A stretch of DNA of 64,000 nucleotides, taken from Calendula officinalis (taxonomy: Eukaryota; Streptophyta; Magnoliopsida; Asterales; Asteraceae). Location: assembly GCA_963853835.1 (NCBI GenBank), contig OY970822.1, forward strand, positions 13,145,501 to 13,209,500, in the 5' to 3' direction. Positions 12,087 to 23,906 of this stretch are shown piece by piece. The notes beneath the pieces are model-generated. The model was given only the letters and a program-made list of their open reading frames with translations. It had not been told where the DNA came from and did no database searches. The position numbers and the translations under genes were made by a program. How positions within the stretch are numbered: position 1 is the stretch's first letter; each line of letters opens with the position of its first letter.

Positions 12087-13307
12087 TCAAAACTTCATAA
12101 ACGAATTACCTGAAGCGGCTCCACGAGTTTCCTTCACCCGATTTCTGTTGGCGGTTGATGCTGACGTGTCGGTTCTCTTCCTCGGGCACGCACTACTAAA
12201 GTGTCCCACCTCGTGACAAGTGTAGCATTCCACTTCCTCGAGGTTCCTTACTTTGCAATCCTTTGCTCGGTGCCCTACTCGTCCACACTTGAAACATATG
12301 GCCGAATTTGCTTTACATTCTCCATGGTGATTCTTCCCACAACTTTGACAACTTCCCATATTACCGTGCTTTGACGAACTCGGTTTGAACTTTTCTTTCT
12401 TCGTTGATCCTAAGCTACTATCGAGCTTCTTCTCTTCTCCTTTTGACGTCGATTCTTGTGCTTTTCGCCGAAGAACCCTCTCAACACCTCGAGCGGTACA
12501 AATGGCCTCATCTAACGTGGCCGCCCGCTTGACTTCCAATTCAAACTCCGGTGGTAGTCCATTTGCATACCGAACCACCTTCATACGTTCCGTCGGATAA
12601 GACTTGATCACAAACGGAAGTAATCCCGTAAACTTTTTGGTGTATTCTTCCACCGACATATTACCCTTCTTGATGAACATGAACTCTTCCAGCAACTCTT
12701 CTAGATCTCTCTCGGGACAAAACTTTTCCTTCAACCTACTCGTGAACTCCTTCCACGACATCTTGTACACTTTCCTTCCCAAAGTCTCATACATGGTATC
12801 CCACCATGTCAACGCTTCATCCTTCAACTGTCGGGATGCATAGGTGACCATATCTCTCTTCAAACACTTGCTACTCTCTAGTACTTGCTCGGTTTCCCGG
12901 ATCCAACGCATCGTGACCTTCGGTTCCGAACTTCCATAATACACACCGGGGTTGCACGACATGAATGTCTTATATGTACAACCTTCCCTTTCCTCCGACC
13001 ACGAATCATCACTTCCTTCGGTCGATGGCTCCTCGGTACGAGTCTTGCTACCCGAAGACTTACTTCCCCCACGGGACTTCGAATTATCATTCTTCTCCTC
13101 ATTGAACCGGTTAGTCATGATCCGGTTCACATCCTCATTCACCTCATCCCTCATCTGATGAAACAAATTTCTGATCGCTTCCATAGTTACCGGGGTTTGG
13201 TTTGCATCCAAACCGGAACCTTCTCCATTATTACCGGGATGAGTCGGGATTCGATTTGAATCCGTCTCATGGTCTCGTGGAATCTTTCCACTTCTTGGGT
13301 TCACCAT
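12087..13307 (-). CDS. Ty3-type Gag of element C
   Basis: A 406-aa intact ORF starting MVNPRSGKIPRD. The middle (about residues 125-290) is a retrotransposon Gag domain, with TWWDTMYETLG, FTSRLKEKFCPERDL and MSVEEYTKKFTGLLPF. The C-terminal part has zinc-knuckle-like Cys/His motifs: CQSCGKNHHGEC, CFKCGRVGHRAKDC and CYTCHEVGHFSSAC (the last two are standard CCHC). It would coat the element's RNA and build particles. The ORF ends near KF with no fused protease. Its intactness, against complete loss of pol, suggests Gag is still used or that the insertion is recent. Confidence 0.92.
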   Translation of the reverse strand: MVNPRSGKIPRDHETDSNRIPTHPGNNGEGSGLDANQTPVTMEAIRNLFHQMRDEVNEDVNRIMTNRFNEEKNDNSKSRGGSKSSGSKTRTEEPSTEGSDDSWSEEREGCTYKTFMSCNPGVYYGSSEPKVTMRWIRETEQVLESSKCLKRDMVTYASRQLKDEALTWWDTMYETLGRKVYKMSWKEFTSRLKEKFCPERDLEELLEEFMFIKKGNMSVEEYTKKFTGLLPFVIKSYPTERMKVVRYANGLPPEFELEVKRAATLDEAICTARGVERVLRRKAQESTSKGEEKKLDSSLGSTKKEKFKPSSSKHGNMGSCQSCGKNHHGECKANSAICFKCGRVGHRAKDCKVRNLEEVECYTCHEVGHFSSACPRKRTDTSASTANRNRVKETRGAASGNSFMKF

Positions 13308-13533
13308 TTGCTATACCAACATTTTAAACCATCAGAATTCAAAGGTTGACTTATTAGTCAAACATAACCCATAAATCCCAAACATTATCTCTTCTCTTAG
13401 GGATCGACCCTAATATACCCATACTTTACTGTCTCAAAAGACTAATCATGGACATCCTATGGAAAACATATGGTCCTACTTAGCATAGCTTAAGACTAGG
13501 GAGGTCAAACCTACCTAATTCACTTAAAGTATA

Positions 13534-13545
13534 GCTCTGATACCA
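13534..13545 (-). other. primer binding site of Ty3-type element C
   Basis: The minus strand reads TGGTATCAGAGC, matching initiator tRNA-Met, three bases inside the LTR at 13549. The leader between here and gag (13308-13533) has no ORF. Confidence 0.9.
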
Positions 13546-13548
13546 AGT

Positions 13549-15831
13549 TGTAACACCTCATTTTTCAAAACACCCTTTAATTATATTTTTAAATAAAAAT
13601 AATACAATGTCCAATGTTCTCAAAATCACGGTTTAACAGAAACCATTAAAACATTTATCAGAGTTATAAAATCCGGTGTTACAAAGATAATATCATAACC
13701 ATAGGATAAACGGGATCTACCTACGAGCTCCCGAGCTAATCAACACTAGGCCACTTCTAACGCGACCCTCTAATCCATCGATCTTGAACCTGAGTACATA
13801 GCCAAAAACAAAGCAGTACGTGAGACAAAATAGTCTCGTGAGATACATGGGTTTTCGACCCGTTCTCAAAAGATTTATAAAATAATATTTATAACATTAT
13901 AAATACTTATCCTTATCATTTCTTATTAATTCATAAATCATCTTCTATTCATTTAACCATTTAAACTAATAAGCTTACCATAAGCTTACTCATCATCTAA
14001 TCACATACTTGTAAGCTATCTCCAAGCTTACACTTTCTTTATCACATATGCAACGGACCTCTCCGAAGCCAACTCTCCCGATATGGGACGTCATAGGTAA
14101 CTATCAAGGTAATTGGGAACCCCCATCTTACCGAGATTCATAAGCTCTCCCGTTCCCGGGCCGTCATGCTCACCCATCATTGGGTGTCGTAAACTGTGAC
14201 ATTCTACTCTTTGCGCATGGAGGTACCACCCCAAGTAGACGTCTCATACTCCCCCATTTCTGGGCGGTCTTATTCCGGATATCTCATTAACACTTATGAG
14301 CCTCAGCTCCTTTCATCAAAATATGAGCATTAGCTCCTTTCATCAAATTCATCACTTATTAGAATACACCTATTCTAATTTATCATATTATTCTCTTTAC
14401 TAAATCATTTCAAATCTTGACTTTACCAAGTCCTTTACTAATTTTAAAACATATTTATCTTTTATAGAAATCATCTTACTTTGACTCTTCTTTGACTAGA
14501 ATACACGTTTATTGCTAGTCACTTATTACTTATTCTCTTAGTAATTCAATAACTACTTTCATTAGTATAATATACTAATCGATACTTATTACTTAAAAAT
14601 CATTGTCTCAAGCTTTATTAATACATATTATTAATAAACCGATTATCAAGCTCTTTTAAATCATTATCTTTATTCATACATTTCATTTATGAAAACTCAC
14701 TAATTACTTTTCATTATCATAATCTCTTTCAACAATCGTTTAGATATACTAAAATAGTCTATTCTAGCATTTTCTCATCATATCAATCTTATCTTTATTA
14801 AAACGTTTATTAATAAAGACTCTTAAAACATCATAGTTTTCAAAAATCATTTGCTATGTACCCAGTAAAAGTCTCATGTACTCACCTTAGCCAAGCTAAC
14901 TCCAAATCGTGTCTAACAACACGAGTCCTTGCTTTCCAACTTGTGAAATGTCACCAATCTTTAGGTCTTCTTGACCTACCATCAATATCATCACAATAAC
15001 TAGTTATTATCCATAACTAATCACTAATCAATCCATATTCACATCCCTAACCACCAAGTTCATCCAACTTGGTGGAATCTCAAACCCTAGTTCAAGATTT
15101 CCATCAATAAACCCAAATCAAACTTGTACACATCGATTACAAGCTTACAATGAGTGTTCTACACCCATGATTAGTCATCTTCCCCAAAGATGACATGGTT
15201 GGTTCCCCAAACCACCATTTTTACCCATACAAAGCTCACAATCAAGGTAGATGAGCAAGAAAATCAAGAATACTTACCCTTGATGTTTCAATCCTTCAAG
15301 ATGGTGAAGATCTAAGCTCTTGAGCTCCAAAATCGCCCAAGTTTGCTCCCAAATCGGCTGCACAATGTGTGTGGTTGAAGGTGAAATGAAACCCTAGCTT
15401 ACACACAAGTTTATATGTTCCAGACGCTCCTCGCGCCCCGCTCGCGCCCACCTCGCGCCGCGAAGTGACGCGGCTTTGCCTGCTGGTTGCCGCAATTTTC
15501 CAGATTTCGCGCCAGGCTCGCGCCTGGCTCGCGCCGCGACCTCAACGCGAGGTCAACGCGAAGTCAACGCGAGACCTTCGCGTTTGGACGTTGAACTTGC
15601 TGTTTGAACTCGCGACTGTCTCGCGCCTGCCTCGCGCCGCGAGGTCTGTCTGGGTCAGTTTCTTGCCTTTTAAACTTGTTTCCAACCATGTCTTGACCCA
15701 TACTTGGTTACCCCAAGTCCCAAACATCCAAACACTCGATAAAACACAACGGAGACTCGATTAAATATTTTCCCACCTTTATTCCTCAATATTTCCATTT
15801 AATATATTAACCGAAAATTCCGGTCGTTACA
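13549..15831 (-). repeat. 5' LTR of Ty3-type element C
   Basis: The LTR is 2283 bp and pairs with 7831-10113. About ten substitutions were seen by eye, several of them C/T or G/A changes at CpG sites. It lies next to the primer binding site. Confidence 0.94.
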
Positions 15832-16636
15832 TTAATTGTTCCAAATCATCACTAATCAGTGCACTATGCACATGACTAGTGAAAAAGGATTCTCTTGCAG
15901 CATCCTCAGAATTTGCAGCCTTTCCTATGGAGGTTTCTTGACATAGACATGTACTAGATACAAATGCAGCATTATTAGAAGAAATAGAAGGGTTCTTTTG
16001 ATTTACCTCAGTTTCAAATACTCTGAGATCATTGTAGAGTTCATCCAACTCCTTTTCTTCTAGTGCATCTCTCTGTCTATATACCACTGTATACATGGCC
16101 CATTCTTCACTAAGAGACCTTAGGAACTTCATGTTGACATCTTCTTGATCCATCTTAACTCCAACTTGGTTAAGTTCACCAATTAGCTTGTTGAATCTGT
16201 CAAACACTTGAGTGAGTGTTTCATTGGGCTTTCCTTTGAAGTTTTCAAAGTCTTGTTTGAGAACAGACTTCATGTTCCTCTTGGTGCTCTTGGTCCCAAC
16301 GAATCTCTTCTCCAGTGCTTCCCACAGCACCTTTGCATCATCATACTCAACGAATAGATGTTGATAGTCGTTAGGAATGGCCAGTAGGAGAGTGCTTAGA
16401 GTTTTAAGTTCGATTCCTTTGTCTTTCTTCTCCTTCTCACATTTAAGTTTGTCTGCTTCAGTTGCAGAGCTGCTTGCTTGACCAGGACCAGTTTTGTTTC
16501 CATCAAGGACAACTTCCCACATGGAATAATCAGTAATAAGCATGTATTGCTTAATACGATTCTTCCACATCCCAAAGTTATTGGGAGTGAGTATAGGGAT
16601 TTTGTTGGCTTGAGTGCTTTCATTATTATCAGTCAT
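15832..16636 (-). pseudogene. copia gag of element B, N-terminal piece
   Basis: The start at 16636 gives MTDNNESTQANK, the same as element A's Gag. Upstream in-frame codons (to 16708) reach toward the LTR, but the conserved start is the inner Met. The piece contains the UBN2-type Gag core (NFGMWKNRIKQYM, WEALEKRFVGTKS, VFDRFNKLIGELNQVG) and, unlike A, an intact ELDELYNDLRVFETEV junction. It is cut after LISDDLEQL by element C and continues at 7830. Together the pieces show that C interrupts the codons between LEQ and LNPDD. Confidence 0.9.
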
Positions 16637-16711
16637 GTTTAATAATGTGTGTGTTTTGAAGATTAAAACTTTTTGTTTGTTCTTAACAAATAGTAGATCT
16701 AGAACCAATAT

Positions 16712-16723
16712 GCTCTGATACCA
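16712..16723 (-). other. primer binding site of copia element B
   Basis: The minus strand reads TGGTATCAGAGC two bases inside the LTR, as in element A. Confidence 0.93.
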
Positions 16724-16725
16724 CT

Positions 16726-17345
16726 TGTCAGGATCGATTAACTATAGATTAGTCAAAAAACACCTTTAGATCTAATTGATTATAGAAGTTGCAGCGGATC
16801 AACACTATATCAATATATTAAGAACAATGAACTGTAAATAATAAACGAAAATATTAAGAACACAGTTTCACAAAAAGCTTCAATGTATATTATCGAGTTA
16901 ACAATACACACGTACGTTTACAATTCGTAAGGAACTATTTATAATAGTCCTTGAAGCTAAACTATTTACTCTAGTTATTCTAGGACTTGATTTACATTCA
17001 AAATATAAAGATATACATTGAATTACATTCTATAACTATCTCTACGAAGATCTCGGACTTGATATATTCCATATAAGCTCATCAGTAGTATTCTGCAATC
17101 ACCAGTAGTAAATAAGTGACATCAGTAGTAAACTTGGTGATCAGTAGTAAGTCCAGATACATCGTCAGTAGTAACTACTATTGATCAGTAGTATCTTCAA
17201 TATGTGCATGATCAGTAGTAACTTAGTTATAGTCTTCACCAGTATCAACTCATTAGTATTAAGTGTTTATGCCCCATCAGTACTAAGTATGATCAGTACC
17301 AACTGCATCATCAGTAATAAATTGACCTGTGATTTTGTTCCAACA
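16726..17345 (-). repeat. 5' LTR of copia element B
   Basis: The LTR is 620 bp and is followed by the target duplication AAAAC. It carries CAGTAGTA motifs at 17080-17220 like the other two LTRs of the family. Confidence 0.93.
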
Positions 17346-18104
17346 AAAACAAAATAAAAAAAGTTGGCGAATCAACACTACCCAATGTTAAAAATTAAGT
17401 ATTTGATTCGTTACACTACACACACCCAACATGCAAGATTTGTCGCTTTTATACATTTTTTGAACGGCGACATTATATAAAAAACACTAGTTTTGTCGCT
17501 TATATGAATAATACTTTGATACCCTCAGCCTTCAAATATCATCCAAGAAAATGAAAGCATTAGTTTTAGAGGTTTTAATTGGGACAAAGGCTGAATCGTG
17601 AGGAAAGACAAACTGATTCGATCTGGTATTGCAAATTGGAGTTAGAGAGATATGTTCTTACGTGTATGCAACAATAATTACATCATATGGTTTTGGAGTT
17701 TCATATGATGGTTGCAACACTCTCGTTTTCATACATACATCATCCTCGTTTCTGTCCCTACATGATGCATGCACTTGTCCATACAATGAAATAGACCGTT
17801 GCCGCTAGTGACAAATGGGTTATCATCAACCACAAGTGGTGGTCTATCATTGTATTTCTTCTATTGTATTTCAAGAGTGAAATTTTTAGGAGGTCACATG
17901 TCAATGCTTAGGAGCAAAGATAATACCCCTTATAGCTACAAAGGTTCATCCACTCCGAATCCAGACTACTTGCAAAGCAGGTAGTCACCCTCTTAAAGCA
18001 GGTCGAGAAAAAAATAGGGTTCGCATCCTAACAAAATATTAAACGAATTACGACTTTTGTTCATCCTCATCAATCTCAGTGCAAATAATTGCACAAAACT
18101 TATA
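17346..18104. other. spacer without recognised gene
   Basis: It contains short TTTGTCGCTT words near 17445-17500, like the subterminal repeats of CACTA elements, but no clear ends. A short frame at 17799-17984 has no family features. Confidence 0.45.
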
Positions 18105-18418
18105 CTTCCTCCGATTCAAAATAAGTGCTACACTTTGGGTTCCACGGTTTTTGAGGCAAAAGATTATAATAAATATTAAATTAGATTAATTGAATGGTTA
18201 ATGGATAATGAGTGTCACACCTTTTGAATAAAGTGTGGTTAATGAGGTTTAAAAGTAAAAAAGTAAGGGTAAATAAGTCATTTCACTTTGTTAAAGTAGA
18301 TAGTTAGTGAGTGTGAGTCCTACTATTTTTTGTCAAATAAGATAATTTTTCAAAGTGTAGCACTTATTTTGAATCACCCATATAAAGGAGTGTAGTACTT
18401 ATTTTGAATCAGAGGAAG
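18105..18418. mobile_element. Stowaway-like MITE, copy 1
   Basis: The 314-bp element has inverted ends CTTCCTCCGATTCAAAATAAG / CTTATTTTGAATCAGAGGAAG and a TA duplication on both sides. It has no coding sequence. Near copies of the same family lie at 27441 and 37844. Confidence 0.88.
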
Positions 18419-18420
18419 TA

Positions 18421-20203
18421 TGCAATATAGTGCATGAAAATTAGTCTATTATTGGCAAGTTCAATAAAAATATTAAAACATAAACTAAAATTATTAAGAT
18501 TCATATAGTGCATGAATGGCAGAAATCCCAAAGTTTGTAAGGACATGCATTTACACATAAATCACAAATAAGAGAGATTAAGAATTTAAGAGTTTTATAT
18601 GTTAGAGATTTATACTAATTTTGATTGCTTCGAAAACTTTAAAATTATGTATGCTAATTTTTAGATTAAAGTATTTCAATTATACTCTTAAAATTTTCTC
18701 AACGGATAAAATCATAGTTCTAAAGCATATAATGATATGTGTTATGATTTTCGTACTATGATGAAGATGACCAATCTGGTGATATTCGCCATTCAACAAA
18801 ACTGGTGAAAACTGCCTTTTGGCAGTTCCAAAACTGAACGAAATCGCCAAAATCGGATTGGCTTCAGGTCGGCAGGTCAAAATCGGGTTTAAAAATCGAA
18901 TTTACTTTTTCCATGTGTTTTTAATACAACAATATTATTTGGAATAAAAGTTATCAAGCTGGCCTAACAGCTCAACCCCAACCAGGGGAGCTACTCCAGG
19001 TCCCCTGTTGATTCAGTGTATTTTAATCATAATAAATTCAAATAAGTGTGCATTCCGCACCACTCTTACTTATTCAATATTTATTAAGATTACATTTAGT
19101 TAATAAGTTCATCTCATTACACTTATACGATATTATATTGATGATACAAATCTTAACATTTTAACAAGATATAATATATATTTCAAAACCAAACCTTTAC
19201 AAAAACATATCATATGAAGTACTATATTATTATTATTGTCCGGGTGAACCGGGTGGTAACAGGTATTATATTATACGGAGTAAATGGTAAGTTTGAAGGT
19301 TTATTATGTATAATAAAAATTCTAAGCTCGTATATTTTTCACAAACCTTAAATACTACGTATAACCATAGATATTCTTTTACAAATACGTACAATTATTA
19401 GTAACCCCGAGTTTGGAGCCATTATTAGCATATTCAAGCTAATAATTTATACTTCTTGCAATTATTTGTCCCAAAAATAGTAGGCGGCCTACGAGATACA
19501 ATGAACCGATGTATTTTGCCGTTCATACTTCATACTTCATACCATCCAAGGTATTATCAACTATTGCAGTCATTTGTCAAGTTAATCTGTTCTATAAATC
19601 ACCTAACTTTAATGACCGTCGTTGAACCATTGTTATTTTCTTCTTTCCTTTAATCATTGATATTTAATACTAGAGCACGTGAGAAAAAAATTGTTTTATA
19701 TTAACAACGTGTTTATAATTCCTTATCATGGTACATAACATTAATCCATAAATGTTAAAGAATGGTTTACTTCATCACACTCTCATAGATTGACAATACC
19801 ATGTGCCATTGACAAGATCTAAAAGAAAGTCATTAGAAGCAAGAAAATATATTACAAGTGAGACTACAAACGAGATAAGTTGAGTCGAGGATTCAAGCCT
19901 GACAGAACTTCATCTCGGATGAAAAGGCCTAATCTCAAGTTCGGCTAAATTTTCGAGGAGCCTTCACGATATAGACTCGAGTTTCGCTTATTCAGAATTT
20001 AAGCTCGGCTCAAAAAATTCGAATACTTTTACAACAATATTTGAAAAAAAAACTTATTTTTAAATATATTTACGGATAATCTATTTCATATTATGTTTTA
20101 AAATTCTTCAATAATATTATAATTCAATAATATTATAATTATTCAAGATACAAAGATTACCACTATATGGCAAGTGATAGTCAGATTTTATCAAACACAT
20201 ATA
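18421..20203. other. AT-rich spacer
   Basis: No gene was found. A stretch at 19870-20010 has repeated CTCGAG/CTCGGCTC words like degenerate hAT subterminal sequence, without a defined end. Confidence 0.4.
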
Positions 20204-20440
20204 CTTCATCCGATTTAAAATAAGTGATATAATTTCTTTTTTAATATAAATCAAAATAAGTGATACATTTAAAAAAATTACTTTATTTGGCAAAAAATAA
20301 TAAAGCTCACATACACTAACTATCTACTTTAAAATAGTGAAATGATCTCTTTATTTTTATTTTTACTTTTAAATATTATTAACTTAACTTTTTTAAAATG
20401 TGTGAGACTAATTTTTCACTGACCATCTAATAAATCATTA
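20204..20440. mobile_element. truncated Stowaway-like MITE, inverted copy
   Basis: It begins CTTCATCCGATTTAAAATAAG and follows the reverse orientation of the MITE at 18105 (ACTAACTATCTACTTTAAAATAGTGAAATGA region). The far end is degraded. Confidence 0.6.
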
Positions 20441-20860
20441 ATTTTATATGACATATTGTAAAATTGTAAATGACATGACAAATCTTAATTAAATGACCAA
20501 AAGAATAAGACGTCGATATTATATACGGGACATCTCGGGTTCAAGATGTTCAATCACCCAAATTAATTTTAAGAAAAGAACTTGCCACCCAAATTGTTTA
20601 AATATCAAATCTCATTTAAAGATAATTATGGCATACATATTCTTCATGTGCGACCTAATAGGCCTTATGACACTAGCATACATGTTGGTGTGTCCATGTC
20701 GTGGTACACAACAAAGATTTAGTTAATTTGCAATTCTTATAGGCCCTTATGACATTGGTTAATTTGATTTCATTCAAAAAATTTATCTATAGCTAATTAT
20801 AATTGTTATATATGCAAAAATTAAAATGCTGACCAATATATGTTTAAGATAGTAAATTAA

Positions 20861-21085
20861 GGGGTTTGATAATGACAGTCCTAAGGGTTCTAACTAAGAG
20901 AAAATATTCTCTTCTGAAAATTAATAATTAATTAAATTAACTATGTTTATCTTTATTAGTCAAATTTCTTCCATATTTATAAGAATATTAAATTACTCAT
21001 GTAATTAATTCAACTAAAAATTTCTTATTTGAAAGAGAATATTCTTTTTTAATGATAGCTTTTAGGACTGTCATTATCAAACCCC
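20861..21085. mobile_element. MITE with about 25-bp inverted ends
   Basis: The ends are GGGGTTTGATAATGACAGTCC / GGACTGTCATTATCAAACCCC. The body is AT-rich and self-complementary (AGAGAAAATATTCTCTT against AAGAGAATATTCTTTT). The target duplication is unclear, so the superfamily is not assigned. A half-copy (AATGACAGCCCTAAGGG) lies near 27369. Confidence 0.75.
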
Positions 21086-21124
21086 ATAAAATAATACAAA
21101 ATAGATGATAATAATAATAAAAAC

Positions 21125-21330
21125 AGATAAACAGGAAGAAATCATTGTCCAGGCTACAGGGGTACGGGGGAATTCAAGTCTTTAGTTATGATGTACGTGA
21201 TCTAACATGTATTTCCGTAAACATTTATAGATTTTCCCTTGCTCATCCTAAAATGTTCCTAGTGGGGTTTGAACTCCGCTCTCTACTGATTCAAATAACC
21301 TCCTCTTCCACTAGAACACATGCTAGATAA
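21125..21330 (-). mobile_element. possible tRNA-derived SINE remnant
   Basis: The minus strand contains GAGTTCAAACCCC, like a pol III B box, about 40 bases after a GTTCTAGTGG-like A box. No poly-A tail or duplication could be defined. Confidence 0.35.
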
Positions 21331-23906
21331 TAACATAAAATGTCTACCGATGTTTTTCATACAAGACATGTCTATGCATACAAATGTGAACAAACGGATT
21401 AAGAAACTTAAAATATATATGATTAATTCAGCTGTCATGATATCATTAATTTATAACATGGTTATCGAACAACCGCGCATATTTAACTAAAACATCTTAA
21501 ATTCTTCTAATAGTTATTGAATGTGCATATGTCTTATCTATTTCGAGGAAACCACTTCGCCGATCCACTTTTCTAAAGAATTGATGTCCTAAGTAGGCAG
21601 AAGTGCGGAATGGATGGAAAAGAATTGGGCTACCATGCGATCATGATGGGGTGCCATATGTAAAAGGGCAAAACCCCCATTTGGGGCAATTAGTTCACTT
21701 GATTTCAAGAAATGCATTCTCCTGCTAAGGATGAAGAAGAAATCGAAGAAAGCTATCAAACAATAAAGGCTTTACTTGATCATACCTTTTTTAAGAATAA
21801 TTGCAAACTTTATATATTTAAAGATGTGTGTTTAGGTTTGTTGCACTATCATTCCATTATTAAGTTTTCTTTAAAAATTTAATTGTTAAGGGTTAAATAA
21901 CTACTCCATTACAACACATCTGAAATGGTTCCAATTTGAGGCAACACGTATTATTATCCAAAATAAAACTAAATAACTATTTTTATCTATATTTGCTAAG
22001 ACAAAGATATTGAAAAATCTAAATCACTCGATTCTAATTAACCACAATAAAACCAGTTGTTTTTTTATTTGAATTAATTAGGGTACAAGTTTGCCATCAT
22101 TTTTGTATAAGTTTTACCTAACTCAATAGACTCAGAAATTCATGTTATTGCATTTAATTTTCTCATAATCAAATTTATAGTTTCACAATTAAGAGATAAT
22201 TAACATCATATAAGATTTAAGTATGAAATTTTTTGTTTCATAAATACTTTTAACATGTGTTCATAGTGTATACGTTAGAAAAACTCTATTTATTTTGATA
22301 TATGTATACTTTTTTCTAATTTAAAATTTTTTATTTTTTATTTGAACACATTTAATAAGTTTGTATGAATAAGAACACATAAAAAAGTAGAAAAGGTTGG
22401 AATAATAATTTAAATTTTAAAGACTAAGTGTTCTTTACGATGGCCTACAAAAACTAGACAAGTTTCTCCATTTATAATCACTAATAACCCTTAAGCTATA
22501 TGCTATTTTCGAAAACAGATGCCTTTTTATTCTTATTTAGGGACTTAAACGTGTCAACCATATGAGACATACTCATAATCTTTTATCTGTTTTTAATATA
22601 GACATAATGATCGATTTACATATTAAATTGTTTTAAAATAATACTGCATTCTTGTATCTCAAATGAACTTTAATTCAAATTCCATCTTACAATTTATGGA
22701 CAATCATTTTCTTATGACACAATAACACAAAACATAACACACACAAAGCTTTTGTATTACTGTGATTCTTAGTTAAGTCAAGAATTCAGGCAATATACTA
22801 CTTTAGGTTGTCGTACCCCGGGAAACAGAATCGTAAATATTAAAGGGAATTGCATGCAATTTAAATTCTGACCACTCTAAGGCTTTTTTGTATTTATTTT
22901 GTGTTCATTGTAATAATCGATTTTGTCGATAATCGTAGTCTTTTATTTCCTTATAGTCCAATTAATAAAGTTTAATTTTATATATTCGTTAATATCTTCC
23001 CTTCAATTAATCGGGCATGATATTCTAGTTATAATTTTTTAAGTTAAACCATTCAACAACGCACATCACTAAATCTACTTAAAGTAAACGAAATCATGGT
23101 TTCTGATATAAGAACATAAAATTATATGACACACAATGATTTTAATTAAATAATAATTAGATTATTGCGTATAAAATAACATTTATAATTTAAAAGGAGT
23201 TGGTTACTACACAACTCTCAACCTATGTCATCCAATGTTGTATGAGGCCATCAAAACTACTTGGTTGTTGGCCTACCAATATGATTTTTTATTGCAATTT
23301 GACATTCATGCTAGTTTGGGAGGGAAGAAAGGATAATACCAAATTATTGTCTTTAACACTAATTGGACCAATTTATATTTAATGAATGACAGAAAAAAAT
23401 TATTATCAGTAAAAAAAATGAAAATCAATTATTTCATAAAAAAAATTATATAATTGTACTTAAATCTTGTAAATAATAGTTGTACCCATAACTACTTTAC
23501 CCTCGTATGATTGTACATAGGTGAATTAACATAAGTTTTTAACATCCATTAGGGCAAAGGACAATTGGTATAAAACCCTTTTAAAATAATGACTACATGT
23601 ATAATTTTTAAAATTAAAGAACGACCGATAAAATTTGATGTATACCATAAGAATAATTAGTGTAATTTACACCATAATTTATGTATACACCTCAAGAAAA
23701 TTATTTGACAAACTTAGATATTATTAAAAACCCATGATTAATTTCATGATTTACATGGCACAAATGCACAATCCCTTTTGATTCTATCAAATCTTTATAA
23801 TCAACCTAATATTATAATGTATCAACAAGCATCAATCTAACATGAAAACTTTTCACTAGCATATTTCTACTCTTTTCACTAACTTCCCAATCATTTGTTA
23901 CTATCT
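21331..23906. other. AT-rich spacer downstream of the NAC gene
   Basis: No gene, RNA gene or clear transposon end is visible. The frame at 23200-23382 has no recognisable features. Confidence 0.5.

Larger units (their letters stand above)
7831..15831 (-). mobile_element. Ty3-type gag-only LTR retrotransposon C (TR-GAG-like)
   Basis: The element is 8001 bp with two LTRs of exactly 2283 bp and the 5-bp target duplication TTAAT at 7826-7830 and 15832-15836, inside the copia gag of element B. Plus-strand ends are TGTAACACC and GGTCGTTACA. The minus-strand order is LTR, primer site (13534-13545), gag (12087-13307), about 2 kb without coding sequence, polypurine tract, LTR. No protease, reverse transcriptase, RNase H or integrase is present, so it must depend on an autonomous partner. 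About ten LTR differences by eye (roughly 0.4%) point to a recent insertion. The layout matches the described TR-GAG class of gag-only elements. Confidence 0.93.
6570..17345 (-). mobile_element. Ty1/copia element B, complete ends, pol deleted, gag split by element C
   Basis: Two matching LTRs (6570-7189 and 16726-17345) enclose the element, and the 5-bp target duplication AAAAC lies at 6565-6569 and 17346-17350. The order on the minus strand is 5' LTR, primer site, gag start, element C, rest of gag, a short ORF, polypurine tract and 3' LTR. All of pol is missing: gag runs directly into 3'-end sequence near 7482. About nine differences between the LTRs by eye (about 1.5%) suggest an insertion older than element C inside it. 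B cannot move alone but keeps the signals needed to be moved in trans. Confidence 0.93.

Noticed and set aside
17760..17870. Possible hairpin ACAATGAAATAGACC ... GGTCTATCATTGT
   Set aside because: Only about 14 bases pair and the inner arms do not, so it does not qualify as a microRNA precursor.
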